Of a stretch of DNA of 8,757 bases, positions 7,330 to 8,757 are shown in pieces. The notes under the pieces are model-generated. The model was given only the letters and a program-made list of their open reading frames with translations. It was not told where the DNA came from and ran no database searches. This stretch comes from Clostridium sp. AM49-4BH (lineage in GTDB: Bacteria; Bacillota; Clostridia; Lachnospirales; Lachnospiraceae), in NCBI RefSeq assembly GCF_003478335.1, contig NZ_QUFB01000074.1, forward strand, positions 1 to 8,757, given 5' to 3'. Made by a program: the position numbers and the translations under genes. Positions within the stretch are counted from its first letter, which is position 1; the number at the start of each line of letters is the position of its first letter.

Positions 7330-7353
7330 GCTGTAAACAGCACCGCTCGAGCG
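7330..7353. repeat. Two short palindromes in the hairpin cluster
   Basis: GCTGTAAACAGC (7330-7341) is a 5-bp inverted repeat around AA, and CGCTCGAGCG (7344-7353) is a perfect 10-base palindrome. They fill the gap between the two larger hairpins on either side. Confidence 0.5.
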
Positions 7354-7355
7354 CG

Positions 7356-7377
7356 AAAGAGTCGCAAGCGACTCTTT
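7356..7377 (+). terminator. Hairpin with terminator-like shape
   Basis: AAAGAGTCGC (7356-7365) and GCGACTCTTT (7368-7377) are perfect inverted repeats around AA, giving about 9 bp with a CAAG tetraloop. The T-rich stretch after it is interrupted (TTTGTTCTTT), so it may be a back-up terminator or the right end of a repeat element. Confidence 0.45.
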
Positions 7378-7434
7378 GTTCTTTAATCGGAAATTGCTGT
7401 CTGGCAATCTTAATTTTTTCTTAAGGAAACGGAC

Positions 7435-7465
7435 ATATATTACAGCCATAAATGTTGTAATATAT
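7435..7465. promoter_or_regulatory. Inverted repeat over a possible LRR-gene promoter
   Basis: ATATATTACA (7435-7444) and TGTAATATAT (7456-7465) are perfect 10-base inverted repeats with an 11-base spacer. A weak promoter could lie across them: TTACAG (7440-7445), 17 bases, TATAAC (7463-7468), placing transcription start near 7475. If so the repeat would be an operator for a dimeric regulator; the promoter match is poor, so this is tentative. Confidence 0.35.
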
Positions 7466-7560
7466 AACCAAGGAGAAAATTATAAGCTCCATCGTAATAT
7501 TACTATTGTAGCAAAACGGACAGCGCGATCAATTGTCCAACATAGAAAGGAGAGAGTAAT

Positions 7561-8649
7561 ATGAGGATGAAAAAATATGTAATGACGCTGGCATTATGTA
7601 TCGCTGCAGGAGTTATGCTGACTTTACCGGTGCAGGCAGATGCAAAGTCAACCGGGAAGTTGACCAAAAACATCAAATGGTCTTTGAACTCTGATGAGAC
7701 AGTATTGACAATCACAGGAAAAGGAACGGTGGATATCCGTAAATTTCGTAAAGAGGGAAGATACAAATGGCCTGGTTCAGAAGCGGGACAGCCGGCAATT
7801 TTTGACAAGCTGGTGTTTGGAGAGGGGATCACAACAATTTCATCTGGCTTTTTTTGTATTGAGGGTATCAAAACGATTTCACTGCCAAAGAGCTTTAAGA
7901 AGATCAAAGCGTCCAATGAAATGGATGCCGTCAATGGCTCTTTTGAACCATACAGCACGACATTAAAGAAACTTCAAGTGTCTAAGAAAAACAAGAAGTT
8001 CTCTGTCAGTAAGGGCATCTTGTATTCAAAGGACAAAAAGAAGTTGTACATTTATCCAAGTGGCAAGACGGAGAAAAAATTTGCAATACCTTCCAAGGTA
8101 ACCAAAATTTGCAGACGTGCCTTTTATGGAAATTCAATAGAGAGTGTTATTATGGGAAATAAGTTGCGTGAAATTGGTCGGCAGGCTTTTGCGAAAACGG
8201 AGTTAAAGTCTGTAAAGCTTCCAAAGTCGTTGAAAATTATTGAAGATTCTGCGTTTGACAGCACTCAGATTTCATCTGTAGAATTGCCAAAGGGCCTTAA
8301 GCGGGTAGGAAATCATGCGTTTGGAAACATCAAAGATTTATCGACGATCATCGTACGATGCAATTGTAAACTAAATTATGTGTTTGCAGACAGTGGTTTT
8401 CAAACAAATCTTCAAACCTATGACCGAGAGAACTATACGGATTTTCGAATTGTATTGGGTAAGGAATTAAATGCAACAATATATCGTTTGTTTGCTGATT
8501 TTGCAGATCACATAAGACTCGGCAAGATGAAAGTTGAAGTTGAGAAAGGCAATAAGACATATTACATCAAAGACGAGGCGGTATACGCTAAACGAGGGGA
8601 TCGTCTGAAAGAGAGCTTTAAGAAGTTAAATGGTAAAGAGCAATCATAA
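7561..8649 (+). CDS. Secreted BspA-type leucine-rich-repeat protein
   Basis: This 362-residue exported protein has a signal peptide (MRMKKYVMTLALCIAAG, cleavage near VQADA, residue about 28) and a central array of BspA-like leucine-rich repeats (LRR_5 type). Repeat hallmarks are spaced about 23 residues apart: FGEGITTISSGFF, LPKSFKKIKA, IPSKVTKICRRAFYG, KLREIGRQAFAKTELKSVKLPKSLKIIEDSAFDS-like units (each under 20 residues) and LPKGLKRVGNHAFGN. A repeat-free C-terminal portion follows from about residue 275. There is no LPXTG motif, S-layer domain or transmembrane anchor, so it is probably secreted or held by charge; it is Lys-rich. BspA-like proteins are known for surface binding and adhesion, but this one's ligand is unknown. 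The ATG at 7561 is chosen because AAAGGAG (7546-7552) lies 8 bases before it; an ATG two codons on is the alternative. A terminator separates it from the GH5 gene, so it is its own unit. Confidence 0.85.
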   Translation: MRMKKYVMTLALCIAAGVMLTLPVQADAKSTGKLTKNIKWSLNSDETVLTITGKGTVDIRKFRKEGRYKWPGSEAGQPAIFDKLVFGEGITTISSGFFCIEGIKTISLPKSFKKIKASNEMDAVNGSFEPYSTTLKKLQVSKKNKKFSVSKGILYSKDKKKLYIYPSGKTEKKFAIPSKVTKICRRAFYGNSIESVIMGNKLREIGRQAFAKTELKSVKLPKSLKIIEDSAFDSTQISSVELPKGLKRVGNHAFGNIKDLSTIIVRCNCKLNYVFADSGFQTNLQTYDRENYTDFRIVLGKELNATIYRLFADFADHIRLGKMKVEVEKGNKTYYIKDEAVYAKRGDRLKESFKKLNGKEQS

Positions 8650-8670
8650 GATAGTGTCAAGTAAGCTATG

Positions 8671-8697
8671 AAAAACGAGCCGAAGAAAAATAGGCTC
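8671..8697 (-). terminator. Possible - strand terminator at the right edge
   Basis: On the - strand GAGCC (8697-8693) pairs with GGCTC (8681-8677) around an 11-base loop and is followed by a G and five T. This would serve a gene entering from the right on the - strand. The stem is short and a - strand frame reads through it, so it is uncertain. Nothing else is recognisable in 8650-8757. Confidence 0.3.
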
Positions 8698-8757
8698 AAA
8701 TGAACCTTGAAAATTGCAGATATTTATGTTTTTGATAATGGACGCCATCCTTGAGGG

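Noticed and set aside
7376..7564. Small + strand frame of 62 codons before the LRR gene
   Set aside because: It begins inside a hairpin, has no good ribosome binding site, covers the promoter/inverted-repeat area, and its sequence is unremarkable.
7503..7958. - strand frame of 151 codons over the LRR gene start
   Set aside because: It overlaps the signal peptide and first repeats of the well-supported LRR gene, and its translation resembles no protein I know.

Overview
The window looks like chromosomal DNA of an anaerobic gut or rumen Firmicute, most likely a Lachnospiraceae member. The reasons are strong AGGAGG-type ribosome binding sites, sigma-A promoters of the TTGNNN-17-TATAAT kind, moderate base composition, and the gene set: an AAA-ATPase-like/PD-(D/E)XK protein, a secreted modular GH5 glucanase with Pro/Thr linkers and Ig-like BIG2 domains, and a BspA-type leucine-rich-repeat surface protein. 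This placement is inferred from gene style, not from a marker gene. All genes read on the + strand.

Layout: 1-216 is a leader with a possible upstream terminator and a good promoter. An AAA-ATPase-like gene (217-1934) is split by a one-base frameshift near 399. Four bases after its stop lies an intact uvrB (1939-3930), whose Shine-Dalgarno overlaps the ATPase stop codon. Between uvrB and the next gene (3931-4262) there is a consensus-like promoter followed by about 235 nt that fold on paper into a very long rod-shaped RNA. That RNA ends just before the ribosome binding site of a secreted GH5 endoglucanase-type gene. This gene starts at 4263 and is frameshifted by one extra base inside its Pro/Thr repeats near 6450, so the lysine-rich BIG2 module (to 7164) is now out of frame. 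From 7165 to 7560 there is a strong intrinsic terminator and a dense series of further hairpins, then an inverted repeat upstream of a BspA-like LRR gene (7561-8649). The last 108 bases hold a weak terminator-like hairpin that reads on the - strand and a short open - strand frame running off the edge.

How the parts work together: uvrB is housekeeping nucleotide excision repair. The GH5 enzyme and the LRR protein are both exported and fit a polysaccharide-degrading, surface-adhering lifestyle. The best candidate for something undescribed is the rod-shaped RNA at about 3998-4243. It has its own promoter and no match to a family I can name, and it could be a leader controlling the glucanase gene or a free-standing small RNA. 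Both frameshifts are single-base events that leave long intact downstream frames, so recent mutation and sequencing error are both possible.
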